Source of the DNA: Sphingomonas sp. IC-11
GTDB lineage: Bacteria; Pseudomonadota; Alphaproteobacteria; Sphingomonadales; Sphingomonadaceae
Direction of reading: 5' to 3'
Assembly: GCF_021043365.1 (NCBI RefSeq)
Contig: NZ_JAJNDU010000001.1
Coordinates: forward strand, 1,450,164 to 1,514,163
Length of the DNA stretch: 64,000 nucleotides
Made by a program: the position numbers and the translations under genes. Under the pieces are notes generated by a model, which was given only the letters and a program-made list of their open reading frames with translations, was not told the origin of the DNA and ran no database searches. How positions within the stretch are numbered: position 1 is the first letter of the stretch; each line of letters opens with the position of its first letter. Positions 1 to 8,658 of this stretch are shown piece by piece.

Positions 1-160
1 CGCAATCGCAATTTGCCTGGTCGGCGGGCGATTGTTTGCAACGCCTCTCGGCGGGCACGTGGATTCCGTGCTAGTCGCGCAGATCGCAGTGTCCATTCTC
101 CTCTTCCCCTTCGCCGCGCGGATTGTCGCGTGGGTTGATCGCCGGCGCGTCGTTGAATGA
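1..160 (+). CDS. mreD: Rod shape-determining protein MreD, C-terminal end (partial)
   Basis: The reading frame is open from the left edge (first complete codon at base 2) to TGA at 158-160. It encodes about 52 hydrophobic residues ending in a basic tail, FAARIVAWVDRRRVVE. A membrane helix followed by a charged C-terminus, placed immediately before a PBP2 gene with a 4-base ATGA overlap, fits MreD in the usual mreB-mreC-mreD-mrdA-rodA cluster. MreD is an inner-membrane part of the elongasome. The identity rests mainly on neighbourhood, because only the last third of the protein is visible. Confidence 0.75.
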   Translation, partial: AIAICLVGGRLFATPLGGHVDSVLVAQIAVSILLFPFAARIVAWVDRRRVVE

Positions 161-2250
161 ACCGTTCAACCCGGATCGCTACGGAAGCACAGCAAGGCTA
201 CACCTTCTCCCGTCGTGCCTGGCTGCTCGGCGCCGCACAGGTCGGCGTCGGCACCTTGCTCGCCGGCCGCATGGGTTGGCTCGCGATTGCGGAGAACGAA
301 CGCTACAATCTCCTGAGTGAGAGTAACCGGGTAAACATGACGCTGATCCCGCCACGGCGGGGCTGGCTCGTGGATCGTCATGGGCATCCAATTGCGGACA
401 ATCGCACCGATTTTCGCGTCGATCTGATTCCCGATCGCATCGTTGATGAAGAGCGGACTCTGGCCGCATTGCGCGACCTCCTCGCTCTTACGGACGAGGA
501 CATGCTGCGGATCAGGACGGACCTGAAGCGGGCCGCTGGATTTCAACCGGTGAAGGTGGCGGAGAATGTCGGCTGGGAGCGGTTCGCGGCCGTTCAGGTG
601 CGTCAGCCCGAGCTCCCGGGCGTCGCGCCGACCCGCGGCTTTGCACGAAACTATCCCGCTGGCGCGGCGGTAGCCCACCTGACCGGCTATGTCGGCAGCG
701 CGTCGGCGGAACAGTACAAGCAAACCCGCGATCCGCTGCTCGTCACTCCGGGCTTCAAACTCGGCAAGGATGGTCTTGAAAAGACACTGGAAACCGATCT
801 GCGCGGAAAGCCAGGTGCGAAGCGTATCGAGGTGACGGCCCGCGGCAAGCTGGTCGCCGAACTGGCGACTCGCCCCGACACCCCGGGCAAGACCCAGCGG
901 CTGACAATTGACGCCGGGCTGCAGGAATATGCCGCCCGCCGGCTCGGCACCAACTCCGGCTCGGCCGTGGTGTTCGACTGTCTCACGGGCGAGATGCTGT
1001 GCATGGTCTCCATGCCAGCCTATGATCCGAACAGCTTTTCCGACGGTATCAGCCACCTAGAGTGGAAGATGCTTTCGGCCGACGATCACGTTCCTTTGAT
1101 GAACAAGGTGACCCAAGGGCTCTACCCGCCCGGCTCGACCGTGAAGCCGATGAACGGCCTTGCGCTGCTTGAGGCGGGCGTAGACCCGAACGAGCGGGTG
1201 TTCTGCGGTGGCGCGCTCCGTGTCGGCAGCGGGCTGTTCCATTGTCACAAGCGCCGCGGCCACGGTGCCACCGACCTGCGCGGCGCCATCGCCCAGAGCT
1301 GCGACATCTACTTCTACGAGATGGTCCGCCGCCTCGGCTATGATCGCGTGGCCCCAGTCGCTCGCGCAGTCGGGCTGGGAGAAAAATACGACCTGCCCTT
1401 CGCCACTCAGCGCTACGGCACTGTACCCGATAGCGCGTGGAAAGAGCGCAAGTACAAGACGAAGTGGACCGTGGCGGATTCGTTGAATGCCTCCATCGGC
1501 CAAGGCTACGTGCTGGCCAATCCGATGCAGTTAGCCGTGATGGCGATGCGGATTGGCTCCGGCCGTATGCTTCAGCCCAGCCTGTTGATGGACCAGGTCC
1601 GCCGCGACGCCCCCGCCCTTCCGTTCAGCGCGGAAAACCTGCGCATCGTTCGAGAAGGCATGTGGCAAGTGGTGAATGGCGGCGGCACCGGCGGCGCTTC
1701 GCGCCTGTACATCCCCGGCATTGATCTGGCGGCAAAGACCGGCACGGCCCAGGTGCGGCGTATCACCATGGCAGAACGACGCTCGGGTGTGCTCAGCAAC
1801 GCGCAACTGCCGTTCAAGCTGCGCGACCATGCCCTGTTCATCTGCTTCGCGCCCGCGGACAATCCGCGCTACGCTGCCGGTATCGTGTTGGAACACAATG
1901 GCCATACCGTGCGCAACTTGGACACGCCGATGATCGGCCGTGACATCATGACGTACCTGTTCGACAAGGAAAAGGCGCTCAAGGCCCTGGCGGAAGTGGA
2001 ACCGACCTGGGGCGGAGATATCCGCACCCGAATGGCGGCACAGGAAGCCGCGTACCGCGCCACCTCGGTCGCGCCAGCTCCAGCACAGGCCGTGGCGACT
2101 GAAACGGATGTTCCGGCGCCCACCCGCGCCCCCGCCGTCGAGCAGGCCACGGACGCGTCCAACGCCGCGCAAGAGGCGACCGTAAGCGACATTGCCAATG
2201 GCGCAGGTCCCGCCAGCGTCGGCACTACTGAACCATCAGACCCGCAGTGA
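157..2250 (+). CDS. mrdA: Penicillin-binding protein 2 (elongasome peptidoglycan D,D-transpeptidase)
   Basis: This 697-aa class B PBP cross-links peptidoglycan during lateral wall growth as the partner of RodA. The sequence shows an N-terminal membrane anchor at about residues 18-45, a PBP dimerisation region, then the transpeptidase domain with all three motifs: S327-T-V-K330 (catalytic serine), S381-C-D383 and K527-T-G529. The last 70 or so residues are an Ala/Pro/Thr-rich tail that is probably disordered and makes the protein longer than the E. coli homologue (about 630 aa). The start ATG overlaps the mreD stop, and the stop overlaps the rodA start GTG (GTGA), which indicates translational coupling. 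Confidence 0.96.
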   Translation: MNRSTRIATEAQQGYTFSRRAWLLGAAQVGVGTLLAGRMGWLAIAENERYNLLSESNRVNMTLIPPRRGWLVDRHGHPIADNRTDFRVDLIPDRIVDEERTLAALRDLLALTDEDMLRIRTDLKRAAGFQPVKVAENVGWERFAAVQVRQPELPGVAPTRGFARNYPAGAAVAHLTGYVGSASAEQYKQTRDPLLVTPGFKLGKDGLEKTLETDLRGKPGAKRIEVTARGKLVAELATRPDTPGKTQRLTIDAGLQEYAARRLGTNSGSAVVFDCLTGEMLCMVSMPAYDPNSFSDGISHLEWKMLSADDHVPLMNKVTQGLYPPGSTVKPMNGLALLEAGVDPNERVFCGGALRVGSGLFHCHKRRGHGATDLRGAIAQSCDIYFYEMVRRLGYDRVAPVARAVGLGEKYDLPFATQRYGTVPDSAWKERKYKTKWTVADSLNASIGQGYVLANPMQLAVMAMRIGSGRMLQPSLLMDQVRRDAPALPFSAENLRIVREGMWQVVNGGGTGGASRLYIPGIDLAAKTGTAQVRRITMAERRSGVLSNAQLPFKLRDHALFICFAPADNPRYAAGIVLEHNGHTVRNLDTPMIGRDIMTYLFDKEKALKALAEVEPTWGGDIRTRMAAQEAAYRATSVAPAPAQAVATETDVPAPTRAPAVEQATDASNAAQEATVSDIANGAGPASVGTTEPSDPQ

Positions 2251-3359
2251 TCGGCTCCTCCATCGTCCCCGCGCCCGTCGCGCGTCTGCCGTGGCGGATG
2301 CTGTTTCTTGTCATCGGCATCGCCGTCTTTGGTCTTGTTGTGCTGTATTCCGCGGCAGGCGGGAGCCTTCGTCCCTGGGCAATGGCACAAGGTATTCGGT
2401 TCGTCGTCTTCCTGTTTGGGGCGCTGATCATCGCGCGGGTCCGGGAAGATGTCTGGCGACAGGCGGCGCTGCCCGGATATGTGTTGATCGTCGTCCTGCT
2501 TGTTGCGGTGGAGCTTCTAGGCGCCGTACGCGGTGGTAGCCAGAGATGGCTCGACCTGGGCTTCATCCGTCTGCAACCCTCTGAACTGATGAAGCCGGCG
2601 ATCGTGCTGGCCTGCGCGCGCTTCTACGAGATGCTGCCGCCCAACGAGACTCGCCGATTCGGAGGCATCTGGCCGGCAGCGATGCTTATTGGCTTACCGG
2701 CGGCTCTGGTGATGCTTCAACCCGATCTGGGAACCGCGCTGATGATCGTGGCCGGCGGCCTCACAGTCATGTTCCTGGCGGGCGTACCATTGCGTCTGTT
2801 CGTCGGGGGTGCACTCGCCTTCGCGGTCGCGGCTCCGCTGGCCGTCAACTTCCTCTTGCATGAGTATCAACGCAATCGCGTGCTGATCTTCATGGATCCG
2901 GAAAGCGACCCGCTCGGCACCGGCTATCACATCAGCCAGTCGAAGATCGCCATTGGGTCAGGAGGCATCACTGGCAAGGGCTTCCTGAACGGCACCCAAA
3001 GCCATCTCGATTATCTCCCGGAAGGGCACACCGATTTCGTCTTTGCCACCATGGCTGAGGAATGGGGCGTCCTTGGCGGCCTCTTCATCATCGTGGCTTA
3101 TCTGATGGTGATCCGCTGGGGCGTGAATGTCGGCCTGCAGGCGCAGAGCCGGTTTGCCAAGCTGACGGCCGCCGGCCTTGCCACCACGATCTTCTTCTAC
3201 GTGGCGATCAACCTCGCGATGGTGATGGGGCTCGCCCCCGTGGTAGGCATTCCCTTGCCGCTGGTCAGCTTCGGTGGATCCGCTCAGATGACGGTCTTCC
3301 TGTGTCTGGGCATCCTCATGTCGATCGACCGGAGCAATCGCGGCGAAAAAAATTGGTGA
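2247..3359 (+). CDS. rodA: RodA, SEDS-family peptidoglycan glycosyltransferase
   Basis: This 370-aa polytopic membrane protein polymerises lipid II into glycan strands for the elongation machinery. About ten hydrophobic segments are visible. The loop LPEGHTDFVFATMAEEWG carries the SEDS catalytic aspartate at D263, and the C-terminal part contains the usual GIPLPLVSFGGSA motif. The start is GTG at 2247, overlapping the mrdA stop by four bases. The length is normal for RodA. It is the last gene of the cell-shape operon; tRNA-Lys follows 82 bases later. Confidence 0.96.
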   Translation: MIGSSIVPAPVARLPWRMLFLVIGIAVFGLVVLYSAAGGSLRPWAMAQGIRFVVFLFGALIIARVREDVWRQAALPGYVLIVVLLVAVELLGAVRGGSQRWLDLGFIRLQPSELMKPAIVLACARFYEMLPPNETRRFGGIWPAAMLIGLPAALVMLQPDLGTALMIVAGGLTVMFLAGVPLRLFVGGALAFAVAAPLAVNFLLHEYQRNRVLIFMDPESDPLGTGYHISQSKIAIGSGGITGKGFLNGTQSHLDYLPEGHTDFVFATMAEEWGVLGGLFIIVAYLMVIRWGVNVGLQAQSRFAKLTAAGLATTIFFYVAINLAMVMGLAPVVGIPLPLVSFGGSAQMTVFLCLGILMSIDRSNRGEKNW

Positions 3360-3441
3360 ATCCGCGAAAAAGGGTTTGCGCTGCACAAAAGCGGTGCTAA
3401 TGGCGCGCCTCCCGATCGGGGCAGCCGCCCAACACGATCAC

Positions 3442-3517
<76 letters not shown>

Positions 3518-3786
3518 CTTCTCAGTCACTTAGGTGACAACGTTGGCGCCGCCGCGATCGGGAAATCCACTACTCAATGGCAGGCTTCGGCCTTGAACGG
3601 CGAGCTTCTCGAGCTCGTCTCGATTGTCGCTCATCGCCATTTATGGTGCGGCGCTGCGTCAACACTCGTCGCCTAGCATGCGGGAACACTCGACCACGCG
3701 CAGCCTGACTCGCCTCGCGCTGGGATCACCTTTTGCCGCCCGACGTTTGCACCGTGCGGCGTGGCGTCAGGTTCGACGAACGCCCA

Positions 3787-3816
3787 TTGACTTGCCCACA
3801 ACCCCGCTCGTACGTG
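3787..3816 (+). promoter_or_regulatory. Putative sigma70 promoter of the monooxygenase/acyl-CoA dehydrogenase operon
   Basis: TTGACT at 3787-3792 matches the -35 consensus well. With an 18-base spacer, TACGTG at 3811-3816 is a weak -10. Transcription would then start just before or inside the palindrome at 3822-3845, which is a typical repressor arrangement. The -10 match is poor, so this is tentative. Confidence 0.35.
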
Positions 3817-3821
3817 TGAAG

Positions 3822-3845
3822 CAATTAGGTCAACTGACTTAATTG
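3822..3845. promoter_or_regulatory. 24-bp operator-like palindrome
   Basis: The arms CAATTAGGTCA (3822-3832) and TGACTTAATTG (3835-3845) are inverted repeats with one mismatch around a 2-base centre. The size, symmetry and AT-rich flanks in a GC-rich genome are those of a dimeric repressor site (TetR or similar). It lies between the putative promoter and the first gene of the operon. No regulator gene is adjacent in the window. Confidence 0.6.
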
Positions 3846-3890
3846 TCCGATCGACTGCCCATGACGGCGGTCGACGGCGGGAGAGCGGGA

Positions 3891-5120
3891 ATGGCGTACG
3901 ACATCATCGTAGTTGGTGGTGGGATTGGCGGATCGGCCCTTGCCACGGTTATGGCGCGCGCCGGGCGTTCGGTGCTCCTCCTGGAAAAGAGCCTCGTCTA
4001 CGAAGACAAGGTGCGCGGCGAGTGGATTGCGCCATGGGGCGTTACCGAGACCAAGCGTCTCGCCCTTTATGACACGCTGCTGAGCGCCGGCGGACACCAC
4101 CTCTCCAGCCATGTAACCTATGATGAGACGCGTGACCCGGCCGAAGCGGAGGCGCGCGCGCTGCCGCTCGGCATGTTCGCGCCGGACGTGCCTGGTCCCT
4201 TGTGCATCCGCCATCCGGTTCATTGTCAGGCGCTCTTTGATGCGGCTTCCGCGGCCGGCGCCACCGCGCTGCGGGGCGTAGACGTCAAGCAGGTCGAACT
4301 CGGCGACACGTCCAGCGTCACTTACGTGCATGACGGCCAACAACATACGGAGCATGCGCCGCTCGTCGTCGGGGCCGAGGGACGACAATCCGTTGTTAGG
4401 CGCGCGGCTGGGCTGACGCTTCATCAGGACAAGCCGCACCATTGGTTTGCCGGGTTGCTGGTCGATGGCGTCCAGGCGTGGGACGACACACGGCAGGCGA
4501 TCGGCACCGAAGAGGATTTCGCCTTTCTCGCATTTCCGCAGGGAAACGGACGCATGCGGGTCTATGGTGGCTGGGATCTCGCGGCCAAGACCCGCTTTGC
4601 TGGTCAGGAGGGCCCAAGGCGTTTCCTGGACGCCTTCCGCATGAAGTCGGCGCCGCATAATGAAGCGATCGCCCAGGGCACGCCGGCAAGCCCTCTCCTC
4701 GCCTATTACAACAATTGCAGCGCCGCCGAGCGTCCGTTCGCACCGGGAGCCGTGCTGGTCGGTGACGCAGCCGGCTGGAACGATCCCATCCTTGGGCTAG
4801 GTCTGTCGATCACCTATCGCGATGTGCGACTGGTCAGCGACATTCTGAAGGAAACTCCCCACGGCCGGGAGCCGGATTTCCGCCCTTATGCGGAGGAACG
4901 CAAGGAGCGCATGCGCCGACTGCGCATCGCGTCCGAACTGCAGGCAAAGCTCGACATGGAGTTCGGCGAGGAGGCTCGTGCCCGCCGGCGCCGGTACCAC
5001 GAGGCAAGTGCCGTTGATCCGATGCTCGGAATGCACGGCGTGGCGACCCTCGCCGGCCCGGAAGCTGTGCCGGCCGAAGTTTTCGACGCCGCCCATGTTG
5101 CGCGAGTGGTGGGAGTCTAG
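3891..5120 (+). CDS. FAD-dependent monooxygenase/oxidoreductase (PHBH-fold)
   Basis: With this start the protein is 409 aa. It begins with a Rossmann FAD-binding beta-alpha-beta motif, VVGGGIGGSALA (GGGIGG at 9-14), and has the second FAD contact VLVGDAAGWNDP (G291-D292), which places it in the UbiH/PHBH-like flavoprotein group. The substrate cannot be told from sequence. ATG at 3891 is preferred because GGGAG lies 7 bases upstream and the Rossmann fold starts at once. TTG at 3843 and ATG at 3861 are in frame, but the TTG lies inside the operator palindrome. The next gene begins 3 bases after the stop, so this is the first gene of a catabolic operon with an NTF2-like protein and two acyl-CoA dehydrogenases. 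Confidence 0.85.
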   Translation: MAYDIIVVGGGIGGSALATVMARAGRSVLLLEKSLVYEDKVRGEWIAPWGVTETKRLALYDTLLSAGGHHLSSHVTYDETRDPAEAEARALPLGMFAPDVPGPLCIRHPVHCQALFDAASAAGATALRGVDVKQVELGDTSSVTYVHDGQQHTEHAPLVVGAEGRQSVVRRAAGLTLHQDKPHHWFAGLLVDGVQAWDDTRQAIGTEEDFAFLAFPQGNGRMRVYGGWDLAAKTRFAGQEGPRRFLDAFRMKSAPHNEAIAQGTPASPLLAYYNNCSAAERPFAPGAVLVGDAAGWNDPILGLGLSITYRDVRLVSDILKETPHGREPDFRPYAEERKERMRRLRIASELQAKLDMEFGEEARARRRRYHEASAVDPMLGMHGVATLAGPEAVPAEVFDAAHVARVVGV

Positions 5121-5123
5121 CTG

Positions 5124-5471
5124 ATGGATATCGCACGCTACAACGCCGACTGGCTGGCCGCGTGGACGGCCAAGGACGTCGACGCGCTGCTAGGCTTCTA
5201 CGGCGCGGACTGCACCTATTTTGATCCGCAAACAGCCGCTGGCATTCGCGGCCATGAAGCCCTTCGCGCCTATCTCACCGGGCTTTTCGCGGCCACTCCG
5301 GAAATGACCTACACGCCCGACGAGACTTGGCCGATCCCCGGCGGCTTTTGTGGCCGCTGGTATTGCGATGTTGCCGGGGGCGGCCGCCTGCGCGGGTTCG
5401 ACATGGTGCTGCTCGATGGCGAGCAGATCACTCACAACGAAGTCTACGTACACCAGCTTCCACAGGATTAG
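5124..5471 (+). CDS. NTF2-like / SnoaL-type small protein
   Basis: This 115-aa protein has the pattern of the NTF2-like cone fold: an N-terminal helix (YNADWLAAWTAKDVDALLGFY), DCTYFDP, GIRGHEALRAYL, and later strands with GGRLRGFDMVLLDGEQI. Members include SnoaL cyclases, ketosteroid isomerase relatives and unassigned helper proteins, so the exact reaction is unknown. It lies 3 bases after the monooxygenase and 11 bases before an acyl-CoA dehydrogenase, suggesting action on the same substrate, for example isomerising or cyclising an oxidised intermediate. Confidence 0.8.
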   Translation: MDIARYNADWLAAWTAKDVDALLGFYGADCTYFDPQTAAGIRGHEALRAYLTGLFAATPEMTYTPDETWPIPGGFCGRWYCDVAGGGRLRGFDMVLLDGEQITHNEVYVHQLPQD

Positions 5472-5482
5472 GGGAGGGATCG

Positions 5483-6598
5483 ATGCAGTTCGATTTCAAC
5501 GAGCAACAGAATGAATTTCGGCAGGAGGCGCGACGCTTCCTGACCGCCGAGTGTTCCACTGATCGGGTCCGCAAGGCGCTGGAAGGCGGCGGCTTCGATC
5601 GCTCGCTGTGGCAAGGTGTCGCCGAAATGGGCTTTCTGGGCATTGCCATTCCCGAGGAGCATGGCGGGCTCGGTCTCGGATACCTGGAGCTTTGCGCCGT
5701 TGCTGAAGAGTTCGGCCGGGCGATCGCCCCGCTGCCGATCCTCTCCTCCGTTTACCTGGCCGCCGAAGCGATCAAGTCGTTCGGGACCGCCGAACAGCAG
5801 TCCGAATGGTTGCCCAAGATTGCTGCCGGCGCCGCTATCGGCTGCCTCGCCAGCAGCGAAGGCGAGCGCCTGACGGAAAGGAACGTGCGGGCGACCTTCA
5901 ACAACGGCGCACTAAGCGGCACCAAGGCGCCAGTGCTCGACGGCGACATCGCCGATGTGGCAATTGTTCTCGCGAAGGAAGGCGATGCCCTCAGCCTCGT
6001 GCTGGTCGACCTTTCACAGGAAGGCGTAACTCGGCAATCGCTGGACACGATCGATCCCACCCGCGGGCAGGCGACGCTGACGTTCGACAATGCCGCTGGT
6101 GAGCGGCTTGGTGAGCGCGGTGAGGGCTGGGCCAATCTCCAGACGTTGCTGGATCGCGCGGCAGTACTGGTCGCGTTTGAGCAAATTGGCGGCGCCGATC
6201 GCGCACTGGAGATGGGCCGCGATTACGCTCTCGAACGCATGGCGTTCGGACGGCAGATCGGCAGCTTCCAGGCGATCAAGCACATGCTCGCCGACATGTA
6301 CGTATCGGCGACCTTGGCCCGCTCCAATGCCTATTATGGCGCATGGGCACTATCCACGGGCGCAGCGGAGCTGCCACGCGCCGCTGCTACGGCTCGCGTC
6401 TCTGCAACCAACGCCTTCCGCCACTGCGCCAAGAACAATATCCAGGTGCACGGAGGCATGGGCTTCACCTGGCAGATGGACTGCCACCTCTTCTATCGCC
6501 GCGCCAATCAGCTTGCGCTCGCGCTCGGCAGTCTGCCGGATTGGGAAGAGAAATTGGTCAACCGGCTCGCGGCCGCAAACGAGCCGCTCGCCGCCTGA
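5483..6598 (+). CDS. Acyl-CoA dehydrogenase family protein (smaller subunit of a likely pair)
   Basis: The protein is 371 aa. The N-terminal helical domain starts FDFNEQQNEFRQEARRFL, a central beta domain follows, and the C-terminal domain contains GRQIGSFQAIKHMLADMY and VHGGMGFTWQMDCHLFYRR (HGG at 323-325). Many relatives read TWEHD where this protein has T329-W-Q331-M-D, and the I-E-G-G-T glutamate of its neighbour has no counterpart. This may therefore be the non-catalytic partner of an alpha2beta2 enzyme, as known for steroid-type FadE pairs. That is inference. GGGGAGGG (5471-5478) provides the Shine-Dalgarno for ATG 5483. Confidence 0.9.
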   Translation: MQFDFNEQQNEFRQEARRFLTAECSTDRVRKALEGGGFDRSLWQGVAEMGFLGIAIPEEHGGLGLGYLELCAVAEEFGRAIAPLPILSSVYLAAEAIKSFGTAEQQSEWLPKIAAGAAIGCLASSEGERLTERNVRATFNNGALSGTKAPVLDGDIADVAIVLAKEGDALSLVLVDLSQEGVTRQSLDTIDPTRGQATLTFDNAAGERLGERGEGWANLQTLLDRAAVLVAFEQIGGADRALEMGRDYALERMAFGRQIGSFQAIKHMLADMYVSATLARSNAYYGAWALSTGAAELPRAAATARVSATNAFRHCAKNNIQVHGGMGFTWQMDCHLFYRRANQLALALGSLPDWEEKLVNRLAAANEPLAA

Positions 6599-6674
6599 TC
6601 AAGGCCGGAAGTACGCCGCCCTTCTCCGTCTCACCGCGGGGATCGGCCGGGCAAAGGACAGAGGATCCACGCTC

Positions 6675-7922
6675 ATGAACTTCGATGACACTCCCGAAGA
6701 AGCCGCCTTCCGCGCCGAAGCGCGCTCCTGGATTGACGCCAACGCACCCAAGCACCTCCACCCAATCCTCTCGGGCTCAGGCCATGGTACAGCCGGTGAT
6801 ATCGCCGACGTGGACATGCTCGCGGAGAGCAAGGCGTGGCAGAAGAAGAAGTATGACGCTGGCTGGGCCTGCCTCCACTGGCCAAAGGAATATGGCGGCC
6901 GCGGCGCCACACCGATGCAGCGGGTCATCTGGAACCAGGAGGAAGGCGTATATGCGCAGCTTTCGTTCACCTTCATCATCGGTCAGGGCATGTGCGGTCC
7001 GACGGTGATGGCGTGGGGCAGCGAACAGGACAAGCAGGCCCTCCTTCCGCCGCTTGCCGCGGGTGAAGACATTTGGTGCCAGATGTTTTCCGAACCGTCC
7101 GCCGGCTCCGACCTCGCCGGTCTCCGCACCCGCGCTGTCAAGGATGGCGATGAGTGGGTGATCAACGGCTCCAAGATCTGGACGTCCGGCGCTCATATTT
7201 CGCAATATGGCATTCTGCTCACCCGCACCGATCCCAGCGTCGCCAAGCATAAGGGGCTGACGATGTTCTGGGTCGATATGCGCTCGCCCGGTATCGAGGT
7301 GCGACCGATTCTTCAGGCTCACGGCCAATCGGGCTTCAACGAAGTATTCTTCACTGACCTGCGCATTCCAGACAGTCAGCGCCTCGGCGGCGTTGGCCAG
7401 GGTTGGACGGTCTCGTTGACGACGCTGATGAACGAGCGGCTGTCGATCGGGTCCGGCATGTCCACCGGCTTTGAAACCTTGCTGGATTACGCGGTTCGCG
7501 CGCCCGGCCGTGATGGCGGCCGTCTGGTCGACGATCCCGCCATCCGGTCGAGGCTCGCGGACTGGGCAACCAAAGCAAGCGGCTTGAAGTACACTTCGAT
7601 GCGTGCCTTGACGGCTCTCTCCAAGGGGCAGGAGCCCGGACCAGAGAATTCGATCGGCAAGCTCGTCGCCGGTGCTACCAGCCAGGAGATCGCGACGTTC
7701 GCGATCGATCTGCAAGGAGAGACTGGCGTACTCACAGACCCAGCACAGGCCGCGCACGCGGCTCGTTTCCAGGCTACCCTGATGCGCAGCCCAGCGACCC
7801 GCATCGAGGGCGGAACGGACGAGATCCTGCGCAATATCATCGCCGAGCGCGTTCTCGGCCTGCCGGGCGACGTCCGCGTCGACAAGGACGTTCCTTTCGA
7901 AAAGATCCCCACCAGGGCCTGA
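6675..7922 (+). CDS. Acyl-CoA dehydrogenase family protein (larger, probably catalytic subunit)
   Basis: This 415-aa protein has the complete ACAD architecture: a helical N-terminus, FSEPSAGSDLAGLRTRA (substrate/FAD loop), INGSKIWTSGAH, FFTDLRIP, MNERLSIGSG, and the C-terminal RIEGGTDEILRNIIAERVLG with E378 at the position of the general base in MCAD-type enzymes. It oxidises an acyl-CoA to the 2,3-enoyl-CoA, passing electrons to ETF. It lies 76 bases after the shorter paralogue on the same strand. The unequal tandem pair resembles FadE heteromers that handle bulky CoA thioesters such as steroid or terpenoid side chains. A strong hairpin terminator follows. Confidence 0.92.
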   Translation: MNFDDTPEEAAFRAEARSWIDANAPKHLHPILSGSGHGTAGDIADVDMLAESKAWQKKKYDAGWACLHWPKEYGGRGATPMQRVIWNQEEGVYAQLSFTFIIGQGMCGPTVMAWGSEQDKQALLPPLAAGEDIWCQMFSEPSAGSDLAGLRTRAVKDGDEWVINGSKIWTSGAHISQYGILLTRTDPSVAKHKGLTMFWVDMRSPGIEVRPILQAHGQSGFNEVFFTDLRIPDSQRLGGVGQGWTVSLTTLMNERLSIGSGMSTGFETLLDYAVRAPGRDGGRLVDDPAIRSRLADWATKASGLKYTSMRALTALSKGQEPGPENSIGKLVAGATSQEIATFAIDLQGETGVLTDPAQAAHAARFQATLMRSPATRIEGGTDEILRNIIAERVLGLPGDVRVDKDVPFEKIPTRA

Positions 7923-7933
7923 CTGCTCTGAGC

Positions 7934-7973
7934 GCCCGGTGAGCTAGCCGACCGGCTCACCGGGCTGTTCTTT
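7934..7973 (+). terminator. Intrinsic terminator after the acyl-CoA dehydrogenase operon
   Basis: GCCCGGTGAGC (7934-7944) and GCTCACCGGGC (7955-7965) form a perfect 11-bp stem with a 10-base loop, followed by the T-rich TGTTCTTT (7966-7973). It begins 11 bases after the stop codon of the second acyl-CoA dehydrogenase. Confidence 0.8.
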
Positions 7974-8154
7974 GCGGTTCAATCGACCGCGATCACCCGA
8001 CCTGCAGCCGGAACGGGTGGGCCGGCGATTATATCGCCACGAGAGCAACTTGCCCGACATTGGCGACCCGCTCGCACGCGAGCATCGCTGTCAAAGATGT
8101 GCCAAAACGTCACTTCACGCGTTCAGGAGTTCTCCGGTTCCCGAAGGAGCTTCG

Positions 8155-8658
8155 ATGCGTCTCGTTACTGCAACCGCCCTGCTCGTGGCCGCCGTTCCGG
8201 CTCAAGGGCAAGACCCTGCCTTTGACCCCGCCTGCGCGAACGTGCGGGTGGCCCTGCCAGCGGATCTCGTCGGCTGGGCAGAGCAAGTGCCGGTAGCTGC
8301 TGGCACGGAGCCGGGAGGCGGCGCGACCATTCGCCCGGGCCAAGCGGTACGTGCGTCTCTGCACCCGGCAAGACACTTGAAGCTAAGCCCCGCACCTAAG
8401 ACCGTCGGTCCAAATGGCGGCACCCTGACGCTGGTCATTGCAGCGCCCGGCACGTACCGGCTGGCTCTTGGGGAACCCACGTGGATCGACTTGATCCGCG
8501 ACGGCAAGCTCGTGCAGTCTTCAGCTCACAGCAATGGGCCTAAATGCACAGGGATCCGCAAGATGATCGATTTTGTTCTGCCCGCCGGCAACTACACCGT
8601 GCAGCTTTCCGGTAGCCAGGCCGAAAGCGTCACCCTTCTGGCGGTAAAGGTTGCCTGA
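8155..8658 (+). CDS. Exported protein of unknown function
   Basis: This 167-aa protein has a short signal peptide (MRLVTATALLVAAVPAQGQ, cleavage after AQG-Q or nearby). The mature part is mostly beta-strand-like, with a central IRPGQAVRASLHPARHLKLS and a C-terminal MIDFVLPAGNYTVQLSGS, suggesting a small beta-sandwich in the periplasm. I do not recognise the family. GAAGGAG at 8143-8149 is a strong ribosome-binding site for ATG 8155. The stop overlaps the start of the downstream cyclophilin (TGATG), so the two are translated together and both are exported. Confidence 0.75.
   Translation: MRLVTATALLVAAVPAQGQDPAFDPACANVRVALPADLVGWAEQVPVAAGTEPGGGATIRPGQAVRASLHPARHLKLSPAPKTVGPNGGTLTLVIAAPGTYRLALGEPTWIDLIRDGKLVQSSAHSNGPKCTGIRKMIDFVLPAGNYTVQLSGSQAESVTLLAVKVA

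Larger units (their letters stand above)
3518..3890. other. Intergenic region with a promoter/operator and no convincing gene
   Basis: This 373-base stretch separates tRNA-Lys from the monooxygenase gene. Short open frames occur on both strands, but none has a ribosome-binding site, recognisable protein character or coding-like composition. The only structure I can support is at the right end: a sigma70-like promoter and a 24-bp palindrome (listed separately). The middle part shows nothing recognisable. Confidence 0.6.

Noticed and set aside
3843..3890. TTG 3843 as start of the FAD monooxygenase
   Set aside because: It lies in the operator palindrome without a ribosome site, whereas ATG 3891 has GGGAG at proper spacing directly before the FAD fold.
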